DNA of 64,000 nt, taken from positions 13,752,347 to 13,816,346 of the forward strand of contig OX459101.1 in the NCBI GenBank assembly GCA_949775045.1. Direction: 5' to 3'. The position numbers were made by a program, and so were the translations under genes. This stretch comes from Metridium senile (lineage: Eukaryota > Cnidaria > Anthozoa > Actiniaria > Metridiidae). Under the pieces are notes generated by a model. That model was not told where the DNA came from. It worked only from the letters and a program-made list of their open reading frames with translations, and ran no database searches. The first letter of the stretch is position 1; each line of letters begins with the position of its first letter. Below are positions 23,701 through 38,110 of this stretch, one piece after another.

Positions 23701-26180
23701 CAGTTTGAGTCGAAAACCCCGATTTTTTTGAACGACTGTAAGAGACCCCTATCGTAGATTATAGGGCATTCTGGGTAATATTTTGTAGTTTTTCCTATAT
23801 AGAATTTTTCAGTTACATCAGAAAGCTTAAATTTTTCTAGACATTGTTTTCCGGGTTCTATCAATCAGTTTGAGTCGAAAATCCCGATTTTTTTTAACGA
23901 CTTTAAGAGACCCGTATGGTAGACTATAGGGCATTCTGGGAAATATTTTGTAGTTATTCCTAAATAGAATTTTTCGGTTACATCAGAAAGCTTAGATTTT
24001 TGTAGACATTGTTCTCGGGGACCTAGCGATCAGTTTGAGTCGAAAAGCTTGATTTTTCTGACACATTTTTGACAAATCCTAAAGGCCATAATGCATTCTG
24101 GGTATGATTTTGTAGTTTTTCCTAAATAGAATTTTTCAGTTACATCAGAAAGCTTAAATTTTTCTAGACATTGTTTTCCGGGTCCTATCAATCAGTTTGA
24201 GTCGAAAATCCCGATTTTTTTTAACGACTTTAAGAGACCCGTATGGTAGACTATAGGGCATTCTGGGAAATTTTTTGTAGTTTTTCCTAAATAGAATTTG
24301 TCGGTTACATCAGAAAGCTTAGATTTTTGTAGACATTGTTCTCGGGGTGCTAGCGATCAGTTTGAGTGGAAAACCCCGATTATTTGGCACGACTTTAAGA
24401 GACCCCTATGGTAGACTATAGTGCATTCTGGGTAAGATTTTGTAGTTTTTCCTAAATAGAATTTTTCGGTTTCATCAGAAAGCTCGGGGTCCTAGCGATC
24501 AGTTTGAGTGGAAAAGCCCGATTTTTTTGAACGACTTTAAGAGACCCCTATCGTAGACTATAGGGCATTCTGGGTAATATTTTGTAGTTTTTCCTATATA
24601 GAATTTTTCAGTTACATCAGAAAGCTTAGATTTTTCTAGACATTGTTCTCGGGGTCCTAGCGATCAGTTTGAGTGGAAAACCCCGATTTTTTTGAACGAC
24701 TTTAATAGACCCCTATGGTAGACTATACTACATTCTGGGTAATATTTTGTAGTTTTTGCTAAATATAATTTTTCAGTTACATCTTAAGGCTTAGATTTTT
24801 CTAGACATTGTTCTCGGGGTCCTAGGTATCAGTTTGAGTCGAAAACCCCGATTTATTTGAACGACTGTAAGAGACCCCTATCGTAGATTATAGGGCATTC
24901 TGGGTAATATTTTGTAGTTTTTCCTATATAGAATTTTTCAGTTACATCAGAAAGCTTAAATTTTTCTAGACATTGTTTTCCTTGTCCTATCAATCAGTTT
25001 GAGTCGAAAATCCCGATTTTTTTTAACGACTTTAAGAGACCCGTATGGTAGACTATAGGGCATTCTGGGAAATATTTTGTAGTTTTTCCTAAATAGAATT
25101 TTTCGGTTACATCAGAAAGCTTAGATTTTTGTAGACATTGTTCTCGGGGTGCTAGCGATCAGTTTGAATCGAAAACCCCGATTTTTTTGAACAACTTTAA
25201 GAGACCCCTATGGTAGACTATAGTGCATTCTGGGTAAGATTTTGTAGTTTTTCCTAAATAGAATTTTTCGGTTTCATCAGAAAGCTCGGGGTCCTAGCGA
25301 TCAGTTTGAGTGGAAAAGCCCGATTTTTTTGAACGACTTTAAGAGACCCCTATCGTAGACTATAGGGCATTCTGGGTAATATTTTGTAGTTTTTCCTATA
25401 TAGAATTTTTCAGTTACATTAGAAAGCTTAGATTTTTCTAGACATTGTTCTCGGGGTCCTAGCGATCAGTTTGAGTGGAAAATCCCGATTTTTTTGAGAG
25501 ACCCCTATGGTAGACTATAGTGCATTCTGGGTAAGATTTTGTAGTTTTTCCTAAATAGAATTTTTCAGTTACATCTTAAAGCTTAGATTTTTCTAGACAT
25601 TGTTCTCGGGGTCCTAGCAATCAGTTTGAGTCGAAAACCCCGATTTTTTTTAACGACTTTAAGAGACCCCTATGGTAGACTATAGGGCATTCTGGGTAAT
25701 ATTTTGTAGTTTTTCCTATATAGAATTTTTCAGTTACATCTTAAAGCTTAGATTTTTCTAGACATTGTTCTCGGGGTCCTAGCGATCAGTTTGAATCGAA
25801 AACCCCGATTTTTTTGAACGATTTTAAGAGACCCCTATGGTAGACTATAGGGCATTCTGGGTAAGATTTTGTAGTTTTTCCTAAATAGAATTTTTCGGTT
25901 ACATCAGAAAGCTTAGATTTTTGTAGACATTGTTCTCGGGGACCTAGCGATCAGTTTGAGTCGAAAAGCTTGATTTTTCTGACACATTTTTGACAAATCC
26001 TAAAGGCCATAATGCATTCTGGGTATGATTTTGTAGTTTTTCCTAAATAGAATTTTTCAGTTACATCAGAAAGCTTAAATTTTTCTAGACATTGTTTTCC
26101 GGGTCCTATCAATCAGTTTGAGTCGAAAATCCCGATTTTTTTTAACGACTTTAAGAGACCCGTATGGTAGACTATAGGGC
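17745..26180 (+). repeat. 3,542-bp higher-order repeat, about 2.4 tandem copies
   Basis: The ttgttttccttgtcc marker is at 17889, 21431 and 24973, both steps exactly 3,542 bases. The copies match closely, with single-base differences such as gcccaattt (19353) against gcccgattt in the next copy. The same 3,542-base step is seen again from 33040 to 36582 and from 38503 to 42045, so this unit was used repeatedly across the array. Confidence 0.85.
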
Positions 26181-29100
26181 ATTCTGGGAAATTTTTTGTA
26201 GTTTTTCCTAAATAGAATTTGTCGGTTACATCAGAAAGCTTAGATTTTTGTAGACATTGTTCTCGGGGTGCTAGCGATCAGTTTGAGTGGAAAACCCCGA
26301 TTATTTGGCACGACTTTAATAGACCCCTATGGTAGACTATACTACATTCTGGGTAATATTTTGTAGTTTTTGCTAAATATAATTTTTCAGTTACATCTTA
26401 AGGCTTAGATTTTTCTAGACATTGTTCTCGGGGTCCTAGGTATCAGTTTGAGTCGAAAACCCCGATTTATTTGAACGACTGTAAGAGACCCCTATCGTAG
26501 ATTATAGGGCATTCTGGGTAATATTTTGTAGTTTTTCCTATATAGAATTTTTCAGTTACATCAGAAAGCTTAGATTTTTCTAGACATTGTTCTCGGGGTC
26601 CTAGCGATCAGTTTGAGTGGAAAACCCCGATTTTTTTGAACGACTTTAATAGACCCCTATGGTAGACTATACTACATTCTGGGTAATATTTTGTAGTTTT
26701 TGCTAAATATAATTTTTCAGTTACATCTTAAGGCTTAGATTTTTCTAGACATTGTTCTCGGGGTCCTAGGTATCAGTTTGAGTCGAAAACCCCGATTTAT
26801 TTGAACGACTGTAAGAGACCCCTATCGTAGATTATAGGGCATTCTGGGTAATATTTTGTAGTTTTTCCTATATAGAATTTTTCAGTTACATCAGAAAGCT
26901 TAAATTTTTCTAGACATTGTTTTCCTTGTCCTATCAATCAGTTTGAGTCGAAAATCCCGATTTTTTTTAACGACTTTAAGAGACCCGTATGGTAGACTAT
27001 AGGGCATTCTGGGAAATATTTTGTAGTTTTTCCTAAATAGAATTTTTCGGTTACATCAGAAAGCTTAGATTTTTGTAGACATTGTTCTCGGGGTGCTAGC
27101 GATCAGTTTGAATCGAAAACCCCGATTTTTTTGAACAACTTTAAGAGACCCCTATGGTAGACTATAGTGCATTCTGGGTAAGATTTTGTAGTTTTTCCTA
27201 AATAGAATTTTTCGGTTTCATCAGAAAGCTCGGGGTCCTAGCGATCAGTTTGAGTGGAAAAGCCCGATTTTTTTGAACGACTTTAAGAGACCCCTATCGT
27301 AGACTATAGGGCATTCTGGGTAATATTTTGTAGTTTTTCCTATATAGAATTTTTCAGTTACATCAGAAAGCTTAGATTTTTCTAGACATTGTTATCGGGG
27401 TCCTAGCGATCAGTTTGAGTGGAAAACCCCGATTTTTTTGAACGACTTTAAGAGACCCCTATCGTAGACTATAGTGCATTCTGGGTAAGATTTTGTAGTT
27501 TTTCCTAAATAGAATTTTTCAGTTACATCTTAAAGCTTAGATTTTTCTAGACATCGTTCTCGGGGTCCTAGCGATCAGTTTGAGTCGAAAACCCCGATTA
27601 TTTGGCACGACTTTAAGAGACCCCTATGGTAGACTATAGTGCATTCTGGGTAATATTTTGTAGTTTTTCCTAAATATAATTTTTCGGTTACATCAGAAAG
27701 CTTAGATTTTTCTAGACATTTTTGTCGGGGTCCTAGCGATCAGTTTGAGTCGAAAACCCCGATTTTTTTGAAACATGTTTGACAAATCCTAAAGGCCATA
27801 AGGCATTCTGGGTATAATTTTGTAGTTTTTCCTAAATAGAATTTTTCGGTTACATCAGAAAGCTTAGATTTTTCTAGACATTGTTCTCGGGGTCCTAGCG
27901 ATCAGTTTGAGTAGAAAACCCCGATTTTTTTGAACGACTTTAAGAGACCCCTATGGTAGACTATACTACATTCTGGGTAATATTTTGTAGTTTTTGCTAA
28001 ATATAATTTTTCAGTTACATCTTAAGGCTTAGATTTTTCTAGACATTGTTCTCGGGGTCCTAGGGATCAGTTTGAGTCGAAAACCCCGATTTTTTTGAAC
28101 GACTGTAAGAGACCCCTATCGTAGATTATAGGGCATTCTGGGTAATATTTTGTAGTTTTTCCTATATAGAATTTTTCAGTTACATCAGAAAGCTTAAATT
28201 TTTCTAGACATTGTTTTCCGGGTTCTATCAATCAGTTTGAGTCGAAAATCCCGATTTTTTTTAACGACTTTAAGAGACCCGTATGGTAGACTATAGGGCA
28301 TTCTGGGAAATATTTTGTAGTTATTCCTAAATAGAATTTTTCGGTTACATCAGAAAGCTTAGATTTTTGTAGACATTGTTCTCGGGGACCTAGCGATCAG
28401 TTTGAGTCGAAAAGCTTGATTTTTCTGACACATTTTTGACAAATCCTAAAGGCCATAATGCATTCTGGGTATGATTTTGTAGTTTTTCCTAAATAGAATT
28501 TTTCAGTTACATCAGAAAGCTTAAATTTTTCTAGACATTGTTTTCCGGGTCCTATCAATCAGTTTGAGTCGAAAATCCCGATTTTTTTTAACGACTTTAA
28601 GAGACCCGTATGGTAGACTATAGGGCATTCTGGGAAATTTTTTGTAGTTTTTCCTAAATAGAATTTGTCGGTTACATCAGAAAGCTTAGATTTTTGTAGA
28701 CATTGTTCTCGGGGTGCTAGCGATCAGTTTGAGTGGAAAACCCCGATTATTTGGCACGACTTTAAGAGACCCCTATGGTAGACTATAGTGCATTCTGGGT
28801 AAGATTTTGTAGTTTTTCCTAAATAGAATTTTTCGGTTTCATCAGAAAGCTCGGGGTCCTAGCGATCAGTTTGAGTGGAAAAGCCCGATTTTTTTGAACG
28901 ACTTTAAGAGACCCCTATCGTAGACTATAGGGCATTCTGGGTAATATTTTGTAGTTTTTCCTATATAGAATTTTTCAGTTACATCAGAAAGCTTAGATTT
29001 TTCTAGACATTGTTCTCGGGGTCCTAGCGATCAGTTTGAGTGGAAAACCCCGATTTTTTTGAACGACTTTAATAGACCCCTATGGTAGACTATACTACAT

Positions 29101-31720
29101 TCTGGGTAATATTTTGTAGTTTTTGCTAAATATAATTTTTCAGTTACATCTTAAGGCTTAGATTTTTCTAGACATTGTTCTCGGGGTCCTAGGTATCAGT
29201 TTGAGTCGAAAACCCCGATTTATTTGAACGACTGTAAGAGACCCCTATCGTAGATTATAGGGCATTCTGGGTAATATTTTGTAGTTTTTCCTATATAGAA
29301 TTTTTCAGTTACATCAGAAAGCTTAAATTTTTCTAGACATTGTTTTCCTTGTCCTATCAATCAGTTTGAGTCGAAAATCCCGATTTTTTTTAACGACTTT
29401 AAGAGACCCGTATGGTAGACTATAGGGCATTCTGGGAAATATTTTGTAGTTTTTCCTAAATAGAATTTTTCGGTTACATCAGAAAGCTTAGATTTTTGTA
29501 GACATTGTTCTCGGGGTGCTAGCGATCAGTTTGAATCGAAAACCCCGATTTTTTTGAACAACTTTAAGAGACCCCTATGGTAGACTATAGTGCATTCTGG
29601 GTAAGATTTTGTAGTTTTTCCTAAATAGAATTTTTCGGTTTCATCAGAAAGCTCGGGGTCCTAGCGATCAGTTTGAGTGGAAAAGCCCGATTTTTTTGAA
29701 CGACTTTAAGAGACCCCTATCGTAGACTATAGGGCATTCTGGGTAATATTTTGTAGTTTTTCCTATATAGAATTTTTCAGTTACATTAGAAAGCTTAGAT
29801 TTTTCTAGACATTGTTCTCGGGGTCCTAGCGATCAGTTTGAGTGGAAAATCCCGATTTTTTTGAGAGACCCCTATGGTAGACTATAGTGCATTCTGGGTA
29901 AGATTTTGTAGTTTTTCCTAAATAGAATTTTTCAGTTACATCTTAAAGCTTAGATTTTTCTAGACATTGTTCTCGGGGTCCTAGCAATCAGTTTGAGTCG
30001 AAAACCCCGATTTTTTTTAACGACTTTAAGAGACCCCTATGGTAGACTATAGGGCATTCTGGGTAATATTTTGTAGTTTTTCCTATATAGAATTTTTCAG
30101 TTACATCTTAAAGCTTAGATTTTTCTAGACATTGTTCTCGGGGTCCTAGCGATCAGTTTGAATCGAAAACCCCGATTTTTTTGAACGATTTTAAGAGACC
30201 CCTATGGTAGACTATAGGGCATTCTGGGTAAGATTTTGTAGTTTTTCCTAAATAGAATTTTTCGGTTACATCAGAAAGCTTAGATTTTTGTAGACATTGT
30301 TCTCGGGGACCTAGCGATCAGTTTGAGTCGAAAAGCTTGATTTTTCTGACACATTTTTGACAAATCCTAAAGGCCATAATGCATTCTGGGTATGATTTTG
30401 TAGTTTTTCCTAAATAGAATTTTTCAGTTACATCAGAAAGCTTAAATTTTTCTAGACATTGTTTTCCGGGTCCTATCAATCAGTTTGAGTCGAAAATCCC
30501 GATTTTTTTTAACGACTTTAAGAGACCCGTATGGTAGACTATAGGGCATTCTGGGAAATTTTTTGTAGTTTTTCCTAAATAGAATTTGTCGGTTACATCA
30601 GAAAGCTTAGATTTTTGTAGACATTGTTCTCGGGGTGCTAGCGATCAGTTTGAGTGGAAAACCCCGATTATTTGGCACGACTTTAATAGACCCCTATGGT
30701 AGACTATACTACATTCTGGGTAATATTTTGTAGTTTTTGCTAAATATAATTTTTCAGTTACATCTTAAGGCTTAGATTTTTCTAGACATTGTTCTCGGGG
30801 TCCTAGGTATCAGTTTGAGTCGAAAACCCCGATTTATTTGAACGACTGTAAGAGACCCCTATCGTAGATTATAGGGCATTCTGGGTAATATTTTGTAGTT
30901 TTTCCTATATAGAATTTTTCAGTTACATCAGAAAGCTTAGATTTTTCTAGACATTGTTCTCGGGGTCCTAGCGATCAGTTTGAGTGGAAAACCCCGATTT
31001 TTTTGAACGACTTTAATAGACCCCTATGGTAGACTATACTACATTCTGGGTAATATTTTGTAGTTTTTGCTAAATATAATTTTTCAGTTACATCTTAAGG
31101 CTTAGATTTTTCTAGACATTGTTCTCGGGGTCCTAGGTATCAGTTTGAGTCGAAAACCCCGATTTATTTGAACGACTGTAAGAGACCCCTATCGTAGATT
31201 ATAGGGCATTCTGGGTAATATTTTGTAGTTTTTCCTATATAGAATTTTTCAGTTACATCAGAAAGCTTAAATTTTTCTAGACATTGTTTTCCTTGTCCTA
31301 TCAATCAGTTTGAGTCGAAAATCCCGATTTTTTTTAACGACTTTAAGAGACCCGTATGGTAGACTATAGGGCATTCTGGGAAATATTTTGTAGTTTTTCC
31401 TAAATAGAATTTTTCGGTTACATCAGAAAGCTTAGATTTTTGTAGACATTGTTCTCGGGGTGCTAGCGATCAGTTTGAATCGAAAACCCCGATTTTTTTG
31501 AACAACTTTAAGAGACCCCTATGGTAGACTATAGTGCATTCTGGGTAAGATTTTGTAGTTTTTCCTAAATAGAATTTTTCGGTTTCATCAGAAAGCTCGG
31601 GGTCCTAGCGATCAGTTTGAGTGGAAAAGCCCGATTTTTTTGAACGACTTTAAGAGACCCCTATCGTAGACTATAGGGCATTCTGGGTAATATTTTGTAG
31701 TTTTTCCTATATAGAATTTT
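22770..31720 (+). repeat. 4,367-bp tandem duplication overlapping the 3.5-kb units
   Basis: Many private markers recur with a constant 4,367-base shift: attgttatcg 23021/27388, tagacatcgt 23181/27548, tgagtagaaa 23541/27908, tagttattcc 23951/28318, tttaatagac 24701/29068, ttgttttccttgtcc 24973/29340 and 26917/31284. The chimeric junction ggcacgactttaatagacc occurs in both copies (cgactttaat at 26311 and 30678), so the join formed before the duplication. Outside about 22.77 kb and 31.72 kb the shift fails. Confidence 0.85.
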
Positions 31721-34700
31721 TCAGTTACATTAGAAAGCTTAGATTTTTCTAGACATTGTTCTCGGGGTCCTAGCGATCAGTTTGAGTGGAAAATCCCGAT
31801 TTTTTTGAGAGACCCCTATGGTAGACTATAGTGCATTCTGGGTAAGATTTTGTAGTTTTTCCTAAATAGAATTTTTCAGTTACATCTTAAAGCTTAGATT
31901 TTTCTAGACATTGTTCTCGGGGTCCTAGCAATCAGTTTGAGTCGAAAACCCCGATTTTTTTTAACGACTTTAAGAGACCCCTATGGTAGACTATAGGGCA
32001 TTCTGGGTAATATTTTGTAGTTTTTCCTATATAGAATTTTTCAGTTACATCTTAAAGCTTAGATTTTTCTAGACATTGTTCTCGGGGTCCTAGCGATCAG
32101 TTTGAATCGAAAACCCCGATTTTTTTGAACGATTTTAAGAGACCCCTATGGTAGACTATAGGGCATTCTGGGTAAGATTTTGTAGTTTTTCCTAAATAGA
32201 ATTTTTCGGTTACATCAGAAAGCTTAGATTTTTGTAGACATTGTTCTCGGGGACCTAGCGATCAGTTTGAGTCGAAAAGCTTGATTTTTCTGACACATTT
32301 TTGACAAATCCTAAAGGCCATAATGCATTCTGGGTATGATTTTGTAGTTTTTCCTAAATAGAATTTTTCAGTTACATCAGAAAGCTTAAATTTTTCTAGA
32401 CATTGTTTTCCGGGTCCTATCAATCAGTTTGAGTCGAAAATCCCGATTTTTTTTAACGACTTTAAGAGACCCGTATGGTAGACTATAGGGCATTCTGGGA
32501 AATATTTTGTAGTTTTTCCTAAATAGAATTTTTCGGTTACATCAGAAAGCTTAGATTTTTGTAGACATTGTTCTCGGGGTGCTAGCGATCAGTTTGAGTC
32601 GAAAACCCCGATTATTTGGCACGACTTTAAGAGACCCCTATGGTAGACTATAGTGCATTCTGGGTAAGATTTTGTAGTTTTTCCTAAATAGAATTTTTCG
32701 GTTTCATCAGAAAGCTCGGGGTCCTAGCGATCAGTTTGAGTGGAAAAGCCCGATTTTTTTGAACGACTTTAAGAGACCCCTATCGTAGACTATAGGGCAT
32801 TCTGGGTAATATTTTGTAGTTTTTCCTATATAGAATTTTTCAGTTACATCAGAAAGCTTAGATTTTTCTAGACATTGTTCTCGGGGTCCTAGCGATCAGT
32901 TTGAGTCGAAAACCCCGATTTATTTGAACGACTGTAAGAGACCCCTATCGTAGATTATAGGGCATTCTGGGTAATATTTTGTAGTTTTTCCTATATAGAA
33001 TTTTTCAGTTACATCAGAAAGCTTAAATTTTTCTAGACATTGTTTTCCTTGTCCTATCAATCAGTTTGAGTCGAAAATCCCGATTTTTTTTAACGACTTT
33101 AAGAGACCCGTATGGTAGACTATAGGGCATTCTGGGAAATATTTTGTAGTTTTTCCTAAATAGAATTTTTCGGTTACATCAGAAAGCTTAGATTTTTGTA
33201 GACATTGTTCTCGGGGTGCTAGCGATCAGTTTGAATCGAAAACCCCGATTTTTTTGAACAACTTTAAGAGACCCCTATGGTAGACTATAGTGCATTCTGG
33301 GTAAGATTTTGTAGTTTTTCCTAAATAGAATTTTTCGGTTTCATCAGAAAGCTCGGGGTCCTAGCGATCAGTTTGAGTGGAAAAGCCCGATTTTTTTGAA
33401 CGACTTTAAGAGACCCCTATCGTAGACTATAGGGCATTCTGGGTAATATTTTGTAGTTTTTCCTATATAGAATTTTTCAGTTACATTAGAAAGCTTAGAT
33501 TTTTCTAGACATTGTTCTCGGGGTCCTAGCGATCAGTTTGAGTTGAAAATCCCGATTTTTTTGAGAGACCCCTATGGTAGACTATAGTGCATTCTGGGTA
33601 AGATTTTGTAGTTTTTCCTAAATAGAATTTTTCAGTTACATCTTAAAGCTTAGATTTTTCTAGACATTGTTCTCGGGGTCCTAGCAATCAGTTTGAGTCG
33701 AAAACCCCGATTTTTTTTAACGACTTTAAGAGACCCCTATGGTAGACTATAGGGCATTCTGGGTAATATTTTGTAGTTTTTCCTATATAGAATTTTTCAG
33801 TTACATCTTAAAGCTTAGATTTTTCTAGACATTGTTCTCGGGGTCCTAGCGATCAGTTTGAATCGAAAACCCCGATTTTTTTGAACGATTTTAAGAGACC
33901 CCTATGGTAGACTATAGGGCATTCTGGGTAAGATTTTGTAGTTTTTCCTAAATAGAATTTTTCGGTTACATCAGAAAGCTTAGATTTTTGTAGACATTGT
34001 TCTCGGGGACCTAGCGATCAGTTTGAGTCGAAAAGCTTGATTTTTCTGACACATTTTTGACAAATCCTAAAGGCCATAATGCATTCTGGGTATGATTTTG
34101 TAGTTTTTCCTAAATAGAATTTTTCAGTTACATCAGAAAGCTTAAATTTTTCTAGACATTGTTTTCCGGGTCCTATCAATCAGTTTGAGTCGAAAATCCC
34201 GATTTTTTTTAACGACTTTAAGAGACCCGTATGGTAGACTATAGGGCATTCTGGGAAATATTTTGTAGTTTTTCCTAAATAGAATTTTTCGGTTACATCA
34301 GAAAGCTTAGATTTTTGTAGACATTGTTCTCGGGGTGCTAGCGATCAGTTTGAGTCGAAAACCCCGATTATTTGGCACGACTTTAAGAGACCCCTATGGT
34401 AGACTATAGTGCATTCTGGGTAAGATTTTGTAGTTTTTCCTAAATAGAATTTTTCGGTTTCATCAGAAAGCTCGGGGTCCTAGCGATCAGTTTGAGTGGA
34501 AAAGCCCAATTTTTTTGAACGACTTTAAGAGACCCCTATCGTAGACTATAGGGCATTCTGGGTAATATTTTGTAGTTTTTCCTATATAGAATTTTTCAGT
34601 TACATCAGAAAGCTTAGATTTTTCTAGACATTGTTATCGGGGTCCTAGCGATCAGTTTGAGTGGAAAACCCCGATTTTTTTGAACGACTTTAAGAGACCC

Positions 34701-37700
34701 CTATCGTAGACTATAGTGCATTCTGGGTAAGATTTTGTAGTTTTTCCTAAATAGAATTTTTCAGTTACATCTTAAAGCTTAGATTTTTCTAGACATCGTT
34801 CTCGGGGTCCTAGCGATCAGTTTGAGTCGAAAACCCCGATTATTTGGCACGACTTTAAGAGACCCCTATGGTAGACTATAGTGCATTCTGGGTAATATTT
34901 TGTAGTTTTTCCTAAATATAATTTTTCGGTTACATCAGAAAGCTTAGATTTTTCTAGACATTTTTGTCGGGGTCCTAGCGATCAGTTTGAGTCGAAAACC
35001 CCGATTTTTTTGAAACATGTTTGACAAATCCTAAAGGCCATAAGGCATTCTGGGTATAATTTTGTAGTTTTTCCTAAATAGAATTTTTCGGTTACATCAG
35101 AAAGCTTAGATTTTTCTAGACATTGTTCTCGGGGTCCTAGCGATCAGTTTGAGTAGAAAACCCCGATTTTTTTGAACGACTTTAAGAGACCCCTATGGTA
35201 GACTATACTACATTCTGGGTAATATTTTGTAGTTTTTGCTAAATATAATTTTTCAGTTACATCTTAAGGCTTAGATTTTTCTAGACATTGTTCTCGGGGT
35301 CCTAGGGATCAGTTTGAGTCGAAAACCCCGATTTTTTTGAACGACTGTAAGAGACCCCTATCGTAGATTATAGGGCATTCTGGGTAATATTTTGTAGTTT
35401 TTCCTATATAGAATTTTTCAGTTACATCAGAAAGCTTAAATTTTTCTAGACATTGTTTTCCGGGTTCTATCAATCAGTTTGAGTCGAAAATCCCGATTTT
35501 TTTTAACGACTTTAAGAGACCCGTATGGTAGACTATAGGGCATTCTGGGAAATATTTTGTAGTTATTCCTAAATAGAATTTTTCGGTTACATCAGAAAGC
35601 TTAGATTTTTGTAGACATTGTTCTCGGGGACCTAGCGATCAGTTTGAGTCGAAAAGCTTGATTTTTCTGACACATTTTTGACAAATCCTAAAGGCCATAA
35701 TGCATTCTGGGTATGATTTTGTAGTTTTTCCTAAATAGAATTTTTCAGTTACATCAGAAAGCTTAAATTTTTCTAGACATTGTTTTCCGGGTCCTATCAA
35801 TCAGTTTGAGTCGAAAATCCCGATTTTTTTTAACGACTTTAAGAGACCCGTATGGTAGACTATAGGGCATTCTGGGAAATTTTTTGTAGTTTTTCCTAAA
35901 TAGAATTTGTCGGTTACATCAGAAAGCTTAGATTTTTGTAGACATTGTTCTCGGGGTGCTAGCGATCAGTTTGAGTGGAAAACCCCGATTATTTGGCACG
36001 ACTTTAAGAGACCCCTATGGTAGACTATAGTGCATTCTGGGTAAGATTTTGTAGTTTTTCCTAAATAGAATTTTTCGGTTTCATCAGAAAGCTCGGGGTC
36101 CCAGCGATCAGTTTGAGTGGAAAAGCCCGATTTTTTTGAACGACTTTAAGAGACCCCTATCGTAGACTATAGGGCATTCTGGGTAATATTTTGTAGTTTT
36201 TCCTATATAGAATTTTTCAGTTACATCAGAAAGCTTAGATTTTTCTAGACATTGTTCTCGGGGTCCTAGCGATCAGTTTGAGTGGAAAACCCCGATTTTT
36301 TTGAACGACTTTAATAGACCCCTATGGTAGACTATACTACATTCTGGGTAATATTTTGTAGTTTTTGCTAAATATAATTTTTCAGTTACATCTTAAGGCT
36401 TAGATTTTTCTAGACATTGTTCTCGGGGTCCTAGGTATCAGTTTGAGTCGAAAACCCCGATTTATTTGAACGACTGTAAGAGACCCCTATCGTAGATTAT
36501 AGGGCATTCTGGGTAATATTTTGTAGTTTTTCCTATATAGAATTTTTCAGTTACATCAGAAAGCTTAAATTTTTCTAGACATTGTTTTCCTTGTCCTATC
36601 AATCAGTTTGAGTCGAAAATCCCGATTTTTTTTAACGACTTTAAGAGACCCGTATGGTAGACTATAGGGCATTCTGGGAAATATTTTGTAGTTTTTCCTA
36701 AATAGAATTTTTCGGTTACATCAGAAAGCTTAGATTTTTGTAGACATTGTTCTCGGGGTGCTAGCGATCAGTTTGAATCGAAAACCCCGATTTTTTTGAA
36801 CAACTTTAAGAGACCCCTATGGTAGACTATAGTGCATTCTGGGTAAGATTTTGTAGTTTTTCCTAAATAGAATTTTTCGGTTTCATCAGAAAGCTCGGGG
36901 TCCTAGCGATCAGTTTGAGTGGAAAAGCCCGATTTTTTTGAACGACTTTAAGAGACCCCTATCGTAGACTATAGGGCATTCTGGGTAATATTTTGTAGTT
37001 TTTCCTATATAGAATTTTTCAGTTACATTAGAAAGCTTAGATTTTTCTAGACATTGTTCTCGGGGTCCTAGCGATCAGTTTGAGTGGAAAATCCCGATTT
37101 TTTTGAGAGACCCCTATGGTAGACTATAGTGCATTCTGGGTAAGATTTTGTAGTTTTTCCTAAATAGAATTTTTCAGTTACATCTTAAAGCTTAGATTTT
37201 TCTAGACATTGTTCTCGGGGTCCTAGCAATCAGTTTGAGTCGAAAACCCCGATTTTTTTTAACGACTTTAAGAGACCCCTATGGTAGACTATAGGGCATT
37301 CTGGGTAATATTTTGTAGTTTTTCCTATATAGAATTTTTCAGTTACATCTTAAAGCTTAGATTTTTCTAGACATTGTTCTCGGGGTCCTAGCGATCAGTT
37401 TGAATCGAAAACCCCGATTTTTTTGAACGATTTTAAGAGACCCCTATGGTAGACTATAGGGCATTCTGGGTAAGATTTTGTAGTTTTTCCTAAATAGAAT
37501 TTTTCGGTTACATCAGAAAGCTTAGATTTTTGTAGACATTGTTCTCGGGGACCTAGCGATCAGTTTGAGTCGAAAAGCTTGATTTTTCTGACACATTTTT
37601 GACAAATCCTAAAGGCCATAATGCATTCTGGGTATGATTTTGTAGTTTTTCCTAAATAGAATTTTTCAGTTACATCAGAAAGCTTAAATTTTTCTAGACA

Positions 37701-38110
37701 TTGTTTTCCGGGTCCTATCAATCAGTTTGAGTCGAAAATCCCGATTTTTTTTAACGACTTTAAGAGACCCGTATGGTAGACTATAGGGCATTCTGGGAAA
37801 TATTTTGTAGTTTTTCCTAAATAGAATTTTTCGGTTACATCAGAAAGCTTAGATTTTTGTAGACATTGTTCTCGGGGTGCTAGCGATCAGTTTGAGTCGA
37901 AAACCCCGATTATTTGGCACGACTTTAAGAGACCCCTATGGTAGACTATAGTGCATTCTGGGTAAGATTTTGTAGTTTTTCCTAAATAGAATTTTTCGGT
38001 TTCATCAGAAAGCTCGGGGTCCTAGCGATCAGTTTGAGTGGAAAAGCCCGATTTTTTTGAACGACTTTAAGAGACCCCTATCGTAGACTATAGGGCATTC
38101 TGGGTAATAT
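31150..38110 (+). repeat. Roughly 7-kb block repeated from 16.0-23.0 kb (shift 15,151)
   Basis: Markers in 16.0-23.0 kb reappear exactly 15,151 bases downstream: ttgttttccttgtcc 16133/31284, 17889/33040 and 21431/36582; gttgaaaatc 18391/33542; gcccaattt 19353/34504; acatcgttc 19642/34793; gtagaaaac 20002/35153; tagttattcc 20409/35560; taatagacc 21161/36312. One single-base difference noted is tcccagcg near 36099 for tcctagcg. The match ends near 23.0/38.1 kb, where attgttatcg meets attgttctcg. Confidence 0.85.
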
